Assembly (NCBI GenBank): GCA_013399855.1
Contig: VXAY01005813.1
Span: forward strand, 91,925 to 155,924
Reading direction: 5' to 3'
DNA from: Oxyruncus cristatus
Lineage: Eukaryota; Chordata; Aves; Passeriformes; Cotingidae
DNA length: 64,000 nt
The notes below the pieces were generated by a model, which saw only the letters and a list, made by a program, of their open reading frames with translations, searched no databases and was not told the origin of the DNA. The first letter of the stretch is position 1. Each line of letters opens with the position of its first letter. This document shows positions 38,291 through 50,599 of this stretch, piece after piece. The translations under genes and the position numbers were made by a program.

Positions 38291-39639
38291 GAAGCTATCT
38301 TTTTTTCCTCTGAAAGATTCGAAATCCCTGTAGCCCAAACACTAGAGCTACAAAGAAAACATCCTACAATCTGCTCTGCTAAAAACACAAGGAGAGCAGA
38401 ATGAGCCAGAGCTCTTTTCAGTACGTGAGTTACTCCCTTAGCCACATGCACGCTGCTCCTTGGGCAAGGCCTAGAATGAGGAATTGTACTGCAACCCAAG
38501 TTCCAGACTTAAAAGCAAACCTCACTTTGAGCTACTAGTTGATTTACTCTCCAAAAACTTCAGTACAGTATAATTCCAGAATTCAGGACATGCCCTTTTC
38601 ACAAGTACAAAGGTGTTTCTCAGGACTCCAGAAAGTAACAAAACACAGACCTTCCTCGTCTGATCTTACAGATTTTATGATCCTTTTATTCCTAAGAGAG
38701 ATTCCCATCTATTTTCCAATTTTTTCATAAATATTTCCACAAACAGGCACCACTTTCCTCTATGTCCCCCTTTTTTCCTCTCTATAATGTACAGCCTTCA
38801 GTTATTGCTCTCATTTCATTCTCTTCACACTTTTCTACGCACATCAAGTGAGCAAACTGACCTGGTTTATCCACATGCCTACAGGAAGTCAGCCACAAAC
38901 ATGAGACAACACAGAGGTTTGATTTTGAAAGTCATTATAAAAAAAAAAAAAAAAGCAGATTCCCTGTTTCTGCTGCCCAAAGATCTGCTCCCACCAGTTC
39001 TCACAGCACTTCAAACCATCTGACATCCAAGAACTCTGTGATCACATCGCGCAACTGGCCTCTATGCTGAATGGTTTGGTGACAACACTGCACTCACAGG
39101 ACCAATTTCTATAGATTTGGGGTTAGTTGCAAAAGTTTTTTGAATTTCCCTATTTCATGGCTGCAAAGATTAACATCAAATTTTAATCAATTATAAGCCA
39201 AAGCCATGTAGTTCACCTGAAATAATAACCCAAGGAGATTTAGACCCTCAGCTTCTGCCCACCTCGATTTAATCCTGGCTGTCCAAACCAGTGACAAAGG
39301 CCTTCAAGGTCACAATCACCCATTTAGTGCCATCACTAGTAGTTAAGCAGGGGACCTCTAGGAACCACCATCCTGAGAAAGGATTCCTGCAAGCTGAAGT
39401 TCCACAGGAAACCATGACTCTGCTAGGACATTTATAACTTGAGCGAGTGGCTTGAACTAGGTCAGATGGGAAAGGGTTAAGATCTAGGTTTTGATTTCCA
39501 TGGTGATTAGAAGAAAGAGCTTGTCTGAGAAGCTGTTTGGACCATTAATGCTCATTTTTAGTATCCTTTGGAAAACACAGGCTATTTGAGAGGGCAGAGG
39601 GAAACAATAACAGGTTGTTGTGGGGTTTTTTTTAAATCT
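38291..39639. other. Intergenic sequence
   Basis: Unique sequence with an A-run at about 38,940-38,954. May include more decayed Penelope-like sequence at its left end, which I could not align by eye. No gene recognised. Confidence 0.35.
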
Positions 39640-40010
39640 GGTGACTTGAGTAGCTATAATCTTGTCTGTGTGACACTGATCTCAGAGCAACAGAATAGCC
39701 AATACAAGGCTCCGGCTAGAACAAAATGGAGAGGATAATATAACATTAACGACACGAGTTTTCAGAATATATATTTTTGCACTAGCATGATTTTTAATTT
39801 AAAGTTTATTGCTAATTAATAGCACAGATATAGCAGGGTTTTGTAAGGCAGTTGACTTGATACAAAATGACATTTGATTAAGAAACTCAAAATCAACATG
39901 ACACATCAAGTGGGCTAGAGACTGATAGGCCCCAGAACGTAATTGCAGATGAGGCCAAACACTAAATAAATGTTTCCAGCTTATATCAATTAAATATCAA
40001 CACAAAAGAA
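39640..40010. promoter_or_regulatory. Candidate conserved noncoding element
   Basis: Continuous AT-rich unique sequence with homeobox-type cores (TTGCTAATTAATAGC, CATTTGATTAAG, TATCAATTAAATATC) and retained CpGs (TTAACGACACGAG, AACGTAATTGC). No stop-free frame of note. Inferred from composition. Confidence 0.4.
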
Positions 40011-43000
40011 CTGTTTCTTTTATCCCACCCTCAAGAGATGACCTTATGTTATGCAGCAGTTTTGTCTGTGCTGTGGAAAAAAGCACAAGATGATTACTGA
40101 ACAAATTTACAGATTAGAGTCATGAAAACAAGGATCAGTGGTAGAAAGCCATTTAGTTTGCCAGGTAAAGAAGAGTGGAGCAAAGATCACTGTTTTTAAT
40201 ATAGCTAAATGTAAGAAAACATGCCTAAGCCCCACTTCCAGGCTGGCAGCCTCTCCTGAAAGCAGGTAATCTGAAAGGTCACTGTAGAAAAACATTTGTA
40301 GGGAGCTTCAGGGAGATACTGTGGGTAAATAGGACCATGGAGATAATTTTGCTTTCAAATTTCCTTCAAAGCTAAAACTACACAAGTGAGGCTTTGGAAA
40401 ACAGTCGACAACAGCTGGTGACAGAAACTCACACATTAGAAAAGCAAAACCAACCCCTCCCCTAGGAAGCTGACAAAAGTTTGATTGAAACAGAGGTAAG
40501 GAAGCATTTGGGCATCTCATGCATTCCTTGAAGGTCAAATTGGACAAAACTCAGATATATGAGAGACAATTAGGAAGGAAATATGATGGATGGCAACTCT
40601 ATGACAGTTCTCTGAGCAACATCCTCATGTGTCAATAACAAACATTCAAGCTCTCCTGCTTCTTCCTTTCATACCTTGTCTTTGCAGATCATGCAGAACA
40701 TTAATATTTCCTTTTCCTGAAGGAACTCTCATATCTTGAAAAGCTAAACTTACAGGGAGCTACTCACACCTGGTGCAACTAAACGTTTTGCTTTCTTCAG
40801 CAATGAAATCCCACTGCTACGTGTCACAGCTTTTTTCTGAGGCGTAGAAATGCCAGGTAATGCTGTGATCTCACTCACCCGTTACAAAACCTCTCAGCAA
40901 GCACTCTGAGATCCCCCCAGCCACTGAGAGTCCCACAACAAGACATGGCACATACCAAGTGCACCCAGAACATCTGCTGCTTTGTTCTGGCCATGAATAT
41001 ATAGAAAGGAGAGGTAGAAAAAGCCTGAAGAACAATTTATTCTGGATCTCTTTACATCAAAACCCCTTGATGCTCCTTCAGGTAATCCTCCCCCTTTATA
41101 TGAAGTTGTTTTTAGATCATCACATGCAGCTGAACGAAAGCCTGAAACACAAAAGCTCAAGGAACATAAGCAGTGCACGAGGACATGTAAGGAGCACGAC
41201 AGAGCTGAGGAATTACAGCCCTACTTCCTGATTCCCAGCCCAGGGTTCTCGGGTCCCCACCTGAGAGCACCCGTCAGCCACAGCCATGCGGAACAGCCCA
41301 GCTGTGATTATGGCCACGGCCAAGCCAGGTAGGACACCTCTTCAGCAGCGGGGATTAATCAAGAGCTCTAACACAAGCTCTTCTAACCACACTAAGGGGA
41401 GGTATCTGCCACAAGAAGTATTATACCACAGAACCAGCTTAGACACCTCCAAGTCAATTTTCTCCCAGCAGAGCCCACCTGTCCACAAGCCAGGACCCAG
41501 CTGCAGTGGACACATTTGTGGTTTCCCTACCTGCCACTTGCCTGCCTCCAACATTGATGTACAGCTTCAAAGGGACACGCAAAAGAACACTGGAGGGACA
41601 GAGAGGAATCAATGGCAAAATAAACCCAAAAAGCTTTCAAGTGTTTTGGGACTCTAGAAATGAGGGGGTTGTATTTTTAGCCTGCATACAAGCAGCTCAA
41701 GGTGCTTTTTCTTTGTCCCCATGACAGTAGGTAAGTGAATACACCTGCCTCGCCTCACTCCCTGCTGATGGTAAACATGAGGTCTTGCATTCAGGTTACA
41801 ACATGGAGTTACTTCAGAGCAGCCCTGTGCCAAAATAGCACATTTCTGAGGGATGCAAAGGTATTCAATAAAAAGCTTTTAAAGGCGTATTTTTAAACTT
41901 GCAGCAGGAAAGCTTTTCTGTGTCAAGACAGTAATTCTTTTAGCAGCATTGATCAAAATGTCATTCTTTTATGAGTGTACAATACCTTTTAATGGCATAC
42001 AACAAGCCATTAGGGTTCTACACCTCCGTGCAGCACACAGCTTACTGGAAAATCAGGAACACTGGCCAAGAGACAGCCAGTGGGTTTTATGCCTGTATAA
42101 AGGGAGAGTTTCTTCCATTCTCCCCAGCTCTGCTACACCCAAATACATACAAGTGAAGTGACCCAAAAATTAAGCCAAACTTCTCATCACTTCTACAAGA
42201 GCTATTTTCCCCACACATTTCCCCCAAGAAATACCTCTCATAAACACAACACGTATTCCGGCTTTCCAAAGTGGGATTCTATCACCAGGATCTGATCTGG
42301 CTCTTTGTTTTCCACACCAGTGATCACACTTACCCCAAATCAGCACTGACTGAGGAATCAGAGGGGGATGAATTGCACAAAATGTGTTTGATTTTCAGAA
42401 ATGGGAAGAAGTGCCACCTGCCCTTTGCTAACACTGAGGCCTGGTCAGAATCCATCTACAAATCACCCAATTCTTTTCAAGTGCTCCAACCCTTCAAACG
42501 GTGACAGCACTGGTGATTGCATTTGCTCTGCTTGAATGGAAGACCAGCACGGGCTTTCTGGATGCATTCAGCACTTTACAGCCTGATTTTAGTTACAAAT
42601 ACCAACAGGAAAGGGAATGCTTTCTGTCAACCTAGCTTCAAGGCTTTTCCCATCAAGGATAAGAGAATATTTATGGGATTTAATCATTACCGTTACTGAG
42701 CAGTGGCAGCAGCAAAAGAGCTTTATTTCACTATCTGAAATTCTTAGGGATAATAGTAAGATCTTCTCAGCTACTTCTGAAAGTGTAAAGCCATCAGTAT
42801 AAACAGATAAAACAACAATTCCAATAAAACATAAGGTAAAATTGTAAATCAAAGACAGGAAAACTGACTAGAAAGAGGAGACAGAAAAAAAAAAATGAGG
42901 TTCTAAATCAAAAGCTGGAGTGAAATTCATTACAGTTAAGAAAAGTTTAAGGAGCTGCTTATCTCTTACCTGTTCAGAAGCAGCCTTGACCCTCCGACTT

Positions 43001-43262
43001 CCAGTTATGAGATGCTGCAGTGAGTCTCCTCAGTCACATCTAGAATTTAAAATAAATATTAATTTTTTTCTTTTACATAATTTTTATAAGCACACATAAA
43101 TTCAACTCAAACAATACAATTTATGCTCCAGAAGATGCCACTGTCTCAGTCAGAACATCACAAAGCCAACAGTGCTCACATCTCCCCTGCATTCATTATT
43201 AAACATACAGTCAGACACAGAGAGGTCACCCCCAAAGACCACAGCTGTGCCACACGGTCCAA
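40011..43262. other. Intergenic sequence, nothing firm
   Basis: Unique-looking, moderately AT-rich sequence. Short open frames only, the longest about 120 codons, with no recognised motif. An A-run is at 42,885-42,896. No repeat family or promoter identified. Confidence 0.4.
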
Positions 43263-43318
43263 CTGATAACTCAGACCAAAATTCTGACTGATCAGAGTCA
43301 GAATTTCATAGTTATCAG
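43263..43318. repeat. Strong hairpin (56 bases)
   Basis: Outer arms CTGATAACT (43,263-43,271) and AGTTATCAG (43,310-43,318) are perfectly complementary. So are inner arms AAATTCTGACT (43,279-43,289) and AGTCAGAATTT (43,296-43,306), around a six-base loop, with a 7/3 internal loop between stems. Size and shape are compatible with a miRNA-like hairpin or a tiny inverted-repeat element. Confidence 0.8.
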
Positions 43319-43734
43319 AGGATGATTTCTCACTATCACGTACTAGAGAGTTCAGAATTGCTTCTTCATGGTTGTTGCAGTCAAGAGAGGAAATACACAT
43401 TCAAGCACATGTTTGGGGATTTTTAAACAAACGGATGATTTCTAGATTGCCTGAAGTATGACAACTAAGAAAACCTGGATTTTGTAACAGCAACTAATTT
43501 CTTGGTCACCTACACTAAATTCTGTGCAATAAACATTGTGGCAGCTTAGGAGAGCTGTTTCTGTCTTTCTTTTTTAACCTAGAGCTTAATTCAGTAAAAG
43601 CAACTCCCTGTTTCTCTCTCTCATCAGTGATGTAGAAATAAACTAAGGTTTTGAATTAAGGAGGTCAAACAGGACCAACATAAACAGGAACTTGACACAT
43701 TGAGCACTTCAGTTTCTTTCAGCTCGAGGTTTCA

Positions 43735-43860
43735 CTTTAAATCTCCATCCCTGGAGGCTTTTAATAACAGGTTTGGAATAGTTTGTCAGAAACTACATAG
43801 ATGCATTTGATCCCCCTTTTCAGCAAGGAATCAGACCAGATGATGTTTCCCAATGTTTTT
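43735..43860 (+). mobile_element. CR1 LINE fragment, degenerate
   Basis: Reads like the CR1 3' region in the sense direction (CATCCCTGGAGGCTTTTAATAACAGG, then GACCAGATGATG). Divergent, so old. Confidence 0.6.
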
Positions 43861-44049
43861 GCAGCACAACCTTCCTAGAGAAAGTTTTGCACCCAGGAGT
43901 TAAACCCAGTGACCACTGTGACGATCCCCAGTGGCTTGCTGAGCTTCGCCTCTCAGCCCACCACTCTTCCCTACAAAGAGTTCAGGGAACTGCTTGGACA
44001 CATGGGATCCTCCCGAGCACTAACCTGGTCCTCAGTTTGGCAGGTGCCA

Positions 44050-44800
44050 GGTTTTTCCCTGCAGCGCGGAGCCTCTCCCATCCCTTCTCCCGGAAACGGA
44101 GGAGCCGGCAGGAGCGCGGCCTGTCCTGGCTGGGAGAGGGCGGCACGGGAGGGGAGCTCTGCCTCCCCCAGCCCTCCCGGGACAGGAGGGATGCCGAGGG
44201 CAGCGGGAGGCAGAGCGGGAGCCCGAGCTGCACGAGGAGCACAGCGCGCCTACAGCCAGCGCGGGGGGTTCTCCCGGGCCTCGCGGCCCGGAGCCGGCGC
44301 CAGCAGAAGTGGGGGCGACCGGAGAGCGAGAGCCCGAAGCCCGCCCCTCCCGCCGTTCAAACGCGCCCGCCAGCCCGTCCGCCCGCCCCGCCCCGTATTG
44401 ACCGTGCCCTCGCCCAATCCTGAGGCGGGAGAGACGAAGCCCCGCCCCCGAAGAGACCAATCAACACTCGCCAAAGGCGGGGGCGGGGCCGCCCGCGGAC
44501 GCGGAAGGCCTCACGAGCCTCCTGGTCCCCGAAGACGTTGATGGACGTGAGAACCACCCAATAGAAGCTCAGCCTCCCGCCCGTGCCTGGCGACGATTGG
44601 CCATCCCGCCCAGCGAGGGGAGGTGCGTTGCCATGGGGACGAGCGGGCACCGCTGGACGGGCCGGGGACCCCCCGAGCCCCGCGTCACCCCCGGCCCTGC
44701 CCGGCCCGCCGTGCGATCGGCATCTCCGGCCCCCAGCAGCCGTGCTGCTCCCGGCCAACCCCGCAGAGAGCGAGGCTCCTGTCCCCTGTCACGCAGAGAA
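44050..44800. promoter_or_regulatory. CpG-island promoter with four CCAAT boxes; no gene assigned
   Basis: A dense CpG island in otherwise CpG-poor DNA. The core 44,400-44,640 holds CCAAT at 44,414-44,418, 44,457-44,461 and 44,558-44,562, and a reverse CCAAT (ATTGG) at 44,596-44,600. It also has GC boxes (CCCCGCCCCCG near 44,440; GGGGGCGGGGCC near 44,479), an ETS-type GCGGAAGG and an RFX-like half site GTTGCCATGG at 44,627-44,636. This is the layout of a bidirectional NF-Y/SP1 housekeeping or ciliary promoter. A minus-strand donor-like CCAG/GTTAGT lies at 44,024/44,025 and a plus-strand donor at 45,136/45,137, so transcripts either way are possible. Neither strand encodes a recognised protein, so a long noncoding RNA or the first exon of an unseen gene is the likely product. 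Confidence 0.75.
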
Positions 44801-45136
44801 GCCACTCAGTGATTACACAATGGTTTGAGGGGGCTCGGGTCGATTATCACTGTCCTCCGCTGTCCTTCAGCGGAGCCCCAGGCCCTGCTGCCATCGCCTC
44901 GCCAGCGTTCCCGTCACGGCTGTAACCCTGTCAAAGCCACCAAGGCTGGACTCTAATTTAGTGTGTTACAAGCCGCTGAAGGAGTTGCTGCTTCCTCTGA
45001 GGCACAGACACAGACCTGATTTGAGACGGGAAGCCTCCAAACCCAGGAGGTGCTGGAGGCGGCTTGCTCTCCCCTGTAAGGGAAGCAGTCAGTTTGGGAA
45101 ATGGAAAGGTTGTTGAAAGAAGTGTCATTAGCACAG

Positions 45137-47530
45137 GTAAAGCATAAGCCAAGCTGTGGAGTTGGGAAACCTGCATGACTCATACATCTGTTCATGAGAA
45201 ATTTAGAAACCAAATTCCTGTAGGCAATAAAAGAAAAAAAATTACAAATGCACTGACAAATGGTAAATCATAGGAGCAAGGAACTGCCTGGCTGCCGACA
45301 CTTGATGGAGAAGCAGGGAGGGAACTGAGTTCACTGAAAGCCTAAAGGTGTAAATAATGACAGAGAGATGCCGTTTCTCGCAGCCCTCTCTCATTGTTAG
45401 CAGGATGGACTTCAGCTTGTCCAGGCCCTGCTCACAGTGACAGACCTGGGAAATGGTGTGAGGCAAAGCTCCAGGCTGTGATCTCCAGGTGGAAAACAGC
45501 ACTGGAAATTCACTTCTTCTCCCTTCTTGGAACTGGAGTGTGACCGCAGAGCGAGAGAATGCTTGGAACTTTGTCTGCTGCTTGAAGAGGATTGAAGTAA
45601 AACAAATATTTTTGCAATAAAAATTTAATATCCTTTTTTGGGGCTTTGTAATCAAAGCAGCTTTCTAAGCTATGCGCGCATGGACAGTAATCCTCTGCTA
45701 ATCTTGCTCGCCTCAGGCATACGAGATGCTTAGGAAATAACAAAGCAGTGCCTACTACAGGAGAAACTTCTAATTTGTTTTTGTCTAGCTCAGCATAAGG
45801 CCAAGCCCCAGGTGCAATGGACCATCACATGAAAAATGTAACAGAGCTCAAATTTAAAATACTCTCACAGCCATGTATATCGATCAAATACCAGATGGCA
45901 TGAATGGGGTAACTGTGGGATGGTGTTGGGGATGGAAGCCCAGTTCCAGATTCTTTTTCCAGAACAAGGTATCATTTAAATGTGTGAAATCCAGGGAGAT
46001 AGCAAGAGAGTCAGAGTTTTGTGGGGGCCAGAGCCCAGTTATGGCCACTGCTGGGCACATTACAACCATATTTCCTCAAAATTTCCACTACAACTTTTCC
46101 CCCCATCTCTCATAACTTAGAAAAGTTTCTGGTTAGAAAATTGCTACAATCTTGAAAAATATATTTAAAACTTTTTTCTCTTAGTATTCCTTCAGCTGAA
46201 ATCCGCACAGGTCAAAAGTTGGAAATTAGGAGCAGCAGTGATCCACACCAACACGTGCCTTTATGTAATTTGGCTTTGATTCACCACTCATATGTGTATG
46301 AAATTAGGACTGCTTTTACTGAGCTTACAGTCGAGGATATCTGCTGCTGGTTGATGTAGCTGATGTCTTCATGGGGGAAGATCTCTTTTTTTCCCTTTCA
46401 AGGACACATGAATTCCTCCAGTCTGCAGGAATGCCCCCCAGGTGTGCCTTGCTCCACTGTGCTGGTGTCAAAGCCCAGGTGTCCGAGCAGGGGTGTGAGG
46501 GACCCCGCAGAGGCCAACTCTGAGTGTATTTTATTATGGCTAATAGACTAAGACCCATCCTAGTTTGGAATCGAGCCAAGGCCTGAAACTGAAATTGCTT
46601 CCTTGTAAGTTGATTTGCTCCAGTCAGTGAATTGAGGGAAGAGTTCCCTTCCCACCCTGCTAGACCTGCCATCTTGGCAATGTTAATAAAATAGACCCCA
46701 ACCAAGGACAGGTGGCAGAATGCCAGGACAATGCATCAAAACTATCTTTCCTGGAGAGTCATCCAGCAGATTGTCAGCAGCAGCTGGGCCTCCACCAGCC
46801 TGCCAGGGACTCATCTGGAAGAGCCCTGCAGAACCACAGTGAGCTGCCAGATAGACGTGTGAGCCAGAAGCACAAACCCACGTGCCCTCAGCCATCAGTG
46901 ACACACGGTGCTGGCTCTGTACCATGAGGTGCATCACTGCCACAGTGTCCCCCCACCGAGCACAACAATCCTGCAGGTGTGGAGACCAGCTGGTCCAACG
47001 TCACGTGGGGCAGAGGTGGTGCTGACAGGCCATGAGAGGCACTCCAAGCCCTGCTGGTCACTTCTCAGTCAGCCCAGGTGGGAGGCAGAACCTCTTTGTA
47101 CAGCTCCAGGGCTGTATCCGAGGCGTGTGCTGGGAACTGTTGTTAAACCTGAGCCCTCCAGGAGCAGCTCAAGCAGCAAAGCTCCCCCTGCTCTGGAGCC
47201 AATGGAGCCTCTCCCACTGTGGCATGGCTGAGCCCAGCGGCCAGGTTAAGTAGCCACAGTGGCATCTGAGGCCAGGAGAGCAGGGAGGGAGGACATAGGA
47301 CTCCCGAGAGTGCTGGAAGAGTTGGAGAGAAAACTCTAGAGCTGGCTGCTCCCTTGTGCACATTCCATGGGCCTTCAGTCCCCACTAAGGAGTGCTGGGT
47401 ACACAAACTCGCTGGTGTTGTTAATCCAGCTGTGGGAAGGATGCCTAGATGTGCTGGAGCTGAGCAGTCCCTTAAGAGGTTACAGACGGACCCCATTTGT
47501 GGCACCTGTGCTCATGGCTGCGACAGCTTA
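45137..47530. other. Intergenic sequence
   Basis: Mostly unique DNA. A part at about 45,590-45,750 is AT-rich with retained CpGs (ATGCGCGCATGG) and may be a conserved element. A good plus-strand splice donor (CACAG followed by GTAAAG) ends just before this block at 45,136/45,137. It could end a first exon started in the upstream CpG island. No protein-coding exon recognised. Confidence 0.4.
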
Positions 47531-47895
47531 GAATCACAGAATTATTAAGGTTGGAAAAGACCTTTAAGCTCACCAAGTCCAACTCTCAGCCCAGCACCAC
47601 CACCATGTTTACCACTAAAACAAGTCCCCAAGTGCCACATCCATATGTTTTTTGAACGCTTCCATGGATGGTGATTCCACAGCTTCCCTGGGCAGACTGT
47701 GCCAGGGCTTTACAAACCTTTCTGTGAAAAAAAAGTTCCTAATGTCCAAGTGAACCTCCTCTGGCTCAACTTGAGGCCATTTCCTCTTACCCTGTCACTT
47801 GTTAGCTGGGAGAAGAGACCAACCCCCACTTGGCTCCAACCTCCTCTCAGGTAGTTGTAGAGAGCAAGAAGGTGCCCCCTCCAGTGCTCCTGCAT
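47531..47895 (-). mobile_element. CR1 LINE 3' fragment
   Basis: Begins AATCACAGAATTATTAAGG at the reverse-complement CR1 3' end. It runs through well-known CR1 text (CCAAGTCCAACTCTCAGCCC, GCTTCCCTGGGCAGACTGTG, GGCCATTTCCTCTTACCCTG). One of the better-preserved copies in the window, so probably younger. Confidence 0.93.
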
Positions 47896-48914
47896 TTGGG
47901 GTGAGATTAAAATTGTAATGTCAACTGTTAAAATATTAAAATGATATTTTCATTTTCCTTCTGCTTCATGGGGAGTGATGGCACATGGGAAGAAAGTTTG
48001 CTATGATTCCTCTGAGGTGTGAGACAGTAACTAATTACTGGAGAAGATGAGATACAGTTCCGTGATTACCTGGAATATCTGCTAAGCCTCAGGACAGTTT
48101 GTATATGTTGGAGCCTCTCCTCTACAAAGAAAAGATAAACAGAGTGAAAGACAGCACTGGAGCAAGCAGGAGCTCTGGATAGTCACTGGTCTCAGAGTTA
48201 ATCCAGAACCTGGTAAATAAAGCTGCAGACAGTTAATTAATTAGAGGAATAAAGCCCAGAAATAATATTTTGCAGTACGATTAGTTCATCTGGAGGGTAC
48301 CTGGTGAATTCATAGGAAGTGTGGGGAGAGAGGTAAAGAAGACACTAAATTGCCTTCAGGTTTTTAAATCATTTCTGCAGATTCTATTACAGAAGAGAAA
48401 GGGAAATGGCTGCAGAACAAATCATGAGAGTTCCTGTTTCCAGTGGTCTGACAGCCCCTCTAAAAGAGAGAGAGAAAACGCCTGTGTGCACTGGAAGCAA
48501 TAAAAGACACATTTGTTCCCCATTCATCACCGCGTCATCCTCGGGCGCGCGCAAACACTGCCGAGCCCACTGGGGCGGGGGATTAGCACAGCCCCTGGCT
48601 CCGGAGCGTCTGCCCCGCTGCTCCCTGCGGCTGTTTTTGGGGTCAGCCCTGCCTCTGCCCCAGCCTGGCGGGACGGGCAGGACGGTGCCTGGCAGGCACA
48701 GAGCAGGGGAGCAGGCAGGGAGCGTAGCGTGGTCTGCCAGGGCATCTCTGATCCTAAACCCAGGCACCGCAACTACTCCACTTGGGCACAAAAAAGAGAA
48801 GTCCCAAAGTACAGCATGCCCTCATCATCTCTCTGAAGGAGCAGCTGTGGTAGCTCAGGTGCACTCAGCCACAAGAGCTGCTGTGTGTGAGCTGACACAG
48901 TAATGAAGAGAAGG
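47896..48914. other. Intergenic sequence with an AT-rich candidate element and a small CpG-rich patch
   Basis: AT-rich sequence at 47,910-48,260 has TAATTACT and ATTAATTAATTAG cores and could be regulatory. A CpG-rich patch at 48,530-48,620 includes GGGCGCGCGC. No coding frame is convincing; open frames here overlap on both strands. Confidence 0.35.
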
Positions 48915-49300
48915 AATCACAGAGTCATAGAATCACAGAATATACTGAGTTGAAGGGAACCATCAGGATCCCTGAGTCCAACTCCTGGCGCTGTGCAGGA
49001 TACTTCCAAAATCACATCATGTGCCTGAGAGTGTTGTCCAAAGACTTACTGAACTCTGTTAGCCTTGGTGCTGTGACCCCTTCCCTGAGGAGCCTGTTCC
49101 AGTGCCCAACCACTTTCTGAGTGAAGAACCTTTTTCTAATATTCAGCCTAAACCTCCCCTGCCACAGGCTCCAGCTGTTCCCTTGGGTCCTATCATTGGT
49201 CACAGAGAGCGAGATCAGTGCCTGCTCCTCCTCAGGGTCGACTGGGAGTTGACCATTCTCGCAGTCATGGCCCTCCAGTTCAGGGCACTGAGACCCCCTT
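48915..49300 (-). mobile_element. CR1 LINE 3' fragment
   Basis: Starts with AATCACAGAGTCATAGAATCACAGAAT, the reverse complement of the CR1 3' end. Recognisable CR1 phrases follow, such as CCTGAGGAGCCTGTTCCAGTG and GTGAAGAACCTTTTTCTAAT. It is 5'-truncated as usual for CR1. Confidence 0.9.
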
Positions 49301-49304
49301 GATC

Positions 49305-49664
49305 CGTCGTCTATGTTGAAGGAAGAGGCAAAGAAACATTAAACACCTCTGCCTTGTCTGTGTCCCTGTTTGTGAGATGACCAGTGTCATCCTGATGGGC
49401 TGATGTAATTTCTACACTGCCTATTGCCATTAACATATTTGAAAAAAAATCTTTTTATTCTCCCCCACATTTCTGGCAGCTTTGACCACACAAATTTTCT
49501 CCCTATAGAGATGAGCAGCATCTCAGTATTCTTCTCATGCCATTTGACCTTGCTTCCACGGGGCATACACCTTTCTTTTTCACCTAATTTCCAAGAGAAG
49601 ATCCTTGCTCAGCCAAGTCGGCCTTTGCCTTACCTTCTTGACTTCTGACATTTGCTAATTGCTG
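49305..49664 (-). mobile_element. Degenerate interspersed repeat, probably an internal CR1 segment
   Basis: Contains the string AAGAGGCAAAGAAACATTAAAC, followed about 300 bases later by CTCAGCCAAGTCGGCC. This resembles a common avian interspersed sequence that is often found next to CR1 3' ends. It abuts the CR1 tail at 48,915-49,300 in the same orientation. The family assignment is from memory of the pattern and uncertain. Confidence 0.4.
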
Positions 49665-50599
49665 CTCCTGTGTCCTTAGAAGGTGATGTTTAATAAGTAG
49701 TAGGAGGAAGCGAAGGTTTCACAAAGGCTCCTCAGAAGTGATTGCTCCAGCAGTGGAGGCAAGCTTGGAGACTGTCTCCTGCTCCTTGTCCCCAGTGTTT
49801 TGCCTGACAGGGCTGAGCCCCACGCTGCTCCCAGGTCACGGTGGCACCGCTGGTGCTGCCCCCATGGTGTGTTACTTGGGGCTGAGGGTGGTGGAAACCT
49901 GCACATCTTCTCAGGGGTCAGTGGCTGCTACCTGAGAACAGGGATGAGCAGAGCCCGCCCTGCAGCCTCCCCACTTTCTCTGCTCTGAGTGCTGAGGCCA
50001 GCCTTTAACTACAGCCAGTGGTTACCCCGGAGAGGAGCAGGTGACAGTGCCCATGCCTGAGCTGTTGGCTTACACTGCTGCTCTGACACAGGAGCATGCA
50101 ATTAATGCATTTGAATCCTGAAATGTCACACACACAGCCTCAATTGCTGTGGATTCAAAGCTGCTGTGTCAGCCACGATCCCTCAGCCCACCTGCAGGAC
50201 ACAGCGGTCTGGTGGGAAGCCATGTCCATGGGCTTCAAGGCTGTTGCCATAAGGTCCATAAGTTTATAGAAAGAGGATCAGCCCTGTGGACTCATTTCTT
50301 CAAGTCCCCACGTTGTCAGCCACGATCATTGAGTATTTCCAGGTGCTGCCAGGGCCTTCCCATAAATTGGTTTATGGGGTTAATTTACAGCACCTGGGAA
50401 TTTTGTTATTTCTCAATGTCATGTCCAGCTTCACGGGACACTGATGCTCCTGCCTCATTCCTGCTGAGATCTCTTCAGTCCTCAGCAGTTGAACTGTATG
50501 TCCAGTGCAATAGACAAAGTGATCCACCTTCACCTGCAGTGTTCACACACACTCAACACCATCGCCTTTGGAAAATAATTACAGCACGGAGGCCGATCC
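49665..50599. other. Intergenic sequence; one 153-codon open frame judged non-coding
   Basis: Unique sequence. The open frame at 50,149-50,610 (+) has no recognisable domain and a Ser/His/Cys-rich random-like composition. A TTAATGCATTTGAATCC stretch near 50,105 hints at another small regulatory element. Nothing firm. Confidence 0.4.

Noticed and set aside
43887..44541. Frames of 178 and 210 codons on the plus strand and 142 on the minus strand over the CpG island
   Set aside because: All frames on both strands are open because stop codons are rare in CpG-rich DNA. Residues are Pro/Arg/Ala/Gly-rich without domains.
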